A DNA stretch of 64,000 nt, taken from the NCBI RefSeq assembly GCF_023630705.1, contig NZ_JALQEM010000040.1, forward strand, positions 1 through 64,000, read 5' to 3'. A model generated the notes under the pieces. The model did no database searches. It was not told where the DNA came from and worked only from the letters and a program-made list of their open reading frames with translations. This DNA comes from Caballeronia sp. GAFFF1 (GTDB taxonomy: Bacteria > Pseudomonadota > Gammaproteobacteria > Burkholderiales > Burkholderiaceae). Both the position numbers and the translations under genes were made by a program. Of the stretch, positions 63,097 through 64,000 are shown piece after piece (position 1 is the stretch's first letter; every line of letters starts with the position of its first letter).

Positions 63097-63501
63097 CTAC
63101 TTCACCGGCGTCAGGATCGGTGCGCCTTGCTTCTTGAGCAGGAAGACGACGAACTTCGCCGGCTGCGTCGCGCTGGCATTGCGTCCGACGGTGTGGATGT
63201 CGTTGGGGCCTTCATGAAACGTGTCGCCAGGCTTGAGCGTCACTTCCTTGCTGCCCTTAACGCCCATGACGATGCTTCCCTCTAGCACATACACGAAGGC
63301 GTGAGCGTCATGACGATGCACGGGATCCACTGCGCCGGGCGGATAGTCGACGACGATCATCTGAAGTTCCTTGCCCGGATAGTCAGGCAACGGCTCCGAG
63401 CGAAGTGGCGTCACGCTTGCCTCTGGCGCGGCCATGACGGGCGGCGCGATCACTGAGCCGATACTCATTACGGTTGCAGCGACGCAAAGCATTGTCTTCA
63501 T
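63097..63501 (-). CDS. Exported cupin-domain protein (cassette 2)
   Basis: 134 residues from the ATG at 63501 (GGAG 8 bases upstream), with a signal peptide (AATVMSIGSVIAPPVMAAP). Single cupin barrel: PGAVDPVHRHDAHAFVYVLEGSIVMGV holds motif 1 and GDTFHEGPNDIHTVGRNAS motif 2. It clearly resembles the cupin at 29961-30377 in layout and in its C-terminus (PAKFVVFLL versus PAKLLAVFV). It follows the AhpD-like gene by 4 bases, so the pair is one operon. Confidence 0.82.
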   Translation of the reverse strand: MKTMLCVAATVMSIGSVIAPPVMAAPEASVTPLRSEPLPDYPGKELQMIVVDYPPGAVDPVHRHDAHAFVYVLEGSIVMGVKGSKEVTLKPGDTFHEGPNDIHTVGRNASATQPAKFVVFLLKKQGAPILTPVK

Positions 63502-63505
63502 GACA

Positions 63506-63985
63506 TCACTCCAGGCCGGCCTTGTCCAGCCCGAACGCCTTGTCGGACGAACCGGGCGCCGTGCGGAACGCGACATTGAGTCGGTTCCAGCTATTGATCA
63601 CTCCCACGAGGAAGGTGAGGTCGGAGAGCTCCTTATCGGAGTACTGGGCGCGCACGCTGTCGTAAATGTCGTCCGGCACGCCCTCAGAAGGAATGTTCGT
63701 CAGCACCTCGGCCCATGCGAGCGCGGCCCGTTCGCGCGGCGAGAACAGCGTCGACTCGCGCCAGATTGCCACGTGATGCAGGCGCAGTTCGCGCTCGCCA
63801 TGAATCTTCGCCATCTTCACATGCATGTCGACGCAGAAGGCGCAGCCATTGAGCTGTGACGCCCGAATCTCGACGAGCTCGCGGATGTGCGTCTCGATCG
63901 TCGATTCCTGAAGCAACGTGCCAAGCTGGATGAGCTTCTTCGAAAGCTCCGGGGATTGCTGAAAGTAGTCGATGCGTCGCGTCAT
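63506..63985 (-). CDS. Carboxymuconolactone decarboxylase/AhpD-like protein (cassette 2)
   Basis: 159 residues, start set by AGGAG upstream. The CxxC motif NGCAFCVDMHVKMAKIHGE and the downstream ERAALAWAEVLTNI and DLTFLVGVINSWNRLNVAFR match the AhpD-like protein at 29481-29936, with which it is paralogous. Here it precedes its cupin partner, whereas at 30 kb the cupin comes first. Likely a redox or detoxification role; substrate unknown. Confidence 0.85.
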   Translation of the reverse strand: MTRRIDYFQQSPELSKKLIQLGTLLQESTIETHIRELVEIRASQLNGCAFCVDMHVKMAKIHGERELRLHHVAIWRESTLFSPRERAALAWAEVLTNIPSEGVPDDIYDSVRAQYSDKELSDLTFLVGVINSWNRLNVAFRTAPGSSDKAFGLDKAGLE

Positions 63986-64000
63986 AATGGACTCCTAAGT

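Overview
The window is GC-rich DNA, with coding sequence near 63-65% GC by eye and some AT-richer patches. Its gene content points to a Burkholderiaceae bacterium of the Burkholderia/Paraburkholderia/Caballeronia group. Pointers are DUF4148 and DUF2934 proteins, a YbfB-type MFS/LysR pair, a NagE plus EIIA-HPr-EI phosphotransferase pair, phosphoketolase, an acoR-acoXABC acetoin locus and many LysR/TetR/MarR regulators. This is an inference from gene content; no rRNA or tRNA gene was seen. No insertion sequence, integrase, CRISPR array or replication origin was found.

Layout. 0-8.8 kb: three tandem copies of a DUF4148 secreted-protein gene running into ohr, a DUF2934 protein with an H1-like tail, a divergent MFS/LysR pair around a perfect dyad, a TetR regulator, two small tandem paralogues, a trypsin-like protease and a SulP transporter. 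9-12 kb: a beta-helix-like lipoprotein, then a DUF2946/outer-membrane/CopC metal cassette. 12.5-18.3 kb: a receiver protein, an SDR lacking the catalytic Tyr, and a TonB-receptor/YfiR/CHASE8-GGDEF-EAL cassette with overlapping ends. 18.8-28.6 kb: an exopolysaccharide-type island with lower intergenic GC. It holds an unknown gene with a probable 3' frameshift, a convergent pseudogene, a Wzc-like tyrosine autokinase, two secreted clan-A glycoside hydrolases, and a polymerase-like membrane protein fused to a BY-kinase domain with degraded nucleotide motifs.

29.4-33.2 kb: AhpD-like, cupin and MocR genes, an HD-domain protein and a frameshifted receiver gene. 33.6-45 kb: a CheB-CheR-PAS-kinase-receiver giant, an orphan CheB, a phospholipase D lipoprotein, an unknown coiled-coil protein, phosphoketolase and a small secreted protein. 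45-50.5 kb: a MipA/OmpV porin-like protein and the nagF-nagE phosphotransferase operon. 50.8-56.2 kb: small regulator-enzyme modules (SDR/LysR, a SnoaL remnant, TetR/NmrA with palindromic operators, and a MarR-GNAT fusion behind a promoter with a double operator). 56.7-63 kb: acoR, a sigma-54 promoter and acoX-acoA-acoB-acoC. 63.1-64 kb: a second AhpD-like/cupin cassette paralogous to the one at 29.5-30.4 kb.

How the parts fit. Acetoin is split by AcoABC under AcoR and sigma-54. N-acetylglucosamine probably enters through NagE, phosphorylated by NagF. The YfiR/GGDEF-EAL cassette could adjust c-di-GMP near an exopolysaccharide locus. Two AhpD-like/cupin cassettes, Ohr and the CopC cassette suggest oxidative, electrophile and metal stress handling. 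The most unusual items are the polymerase-pseudokinase fusion, the MarR-GNAT promoter architecture and the NagE second EIIB domain without its cysteine.
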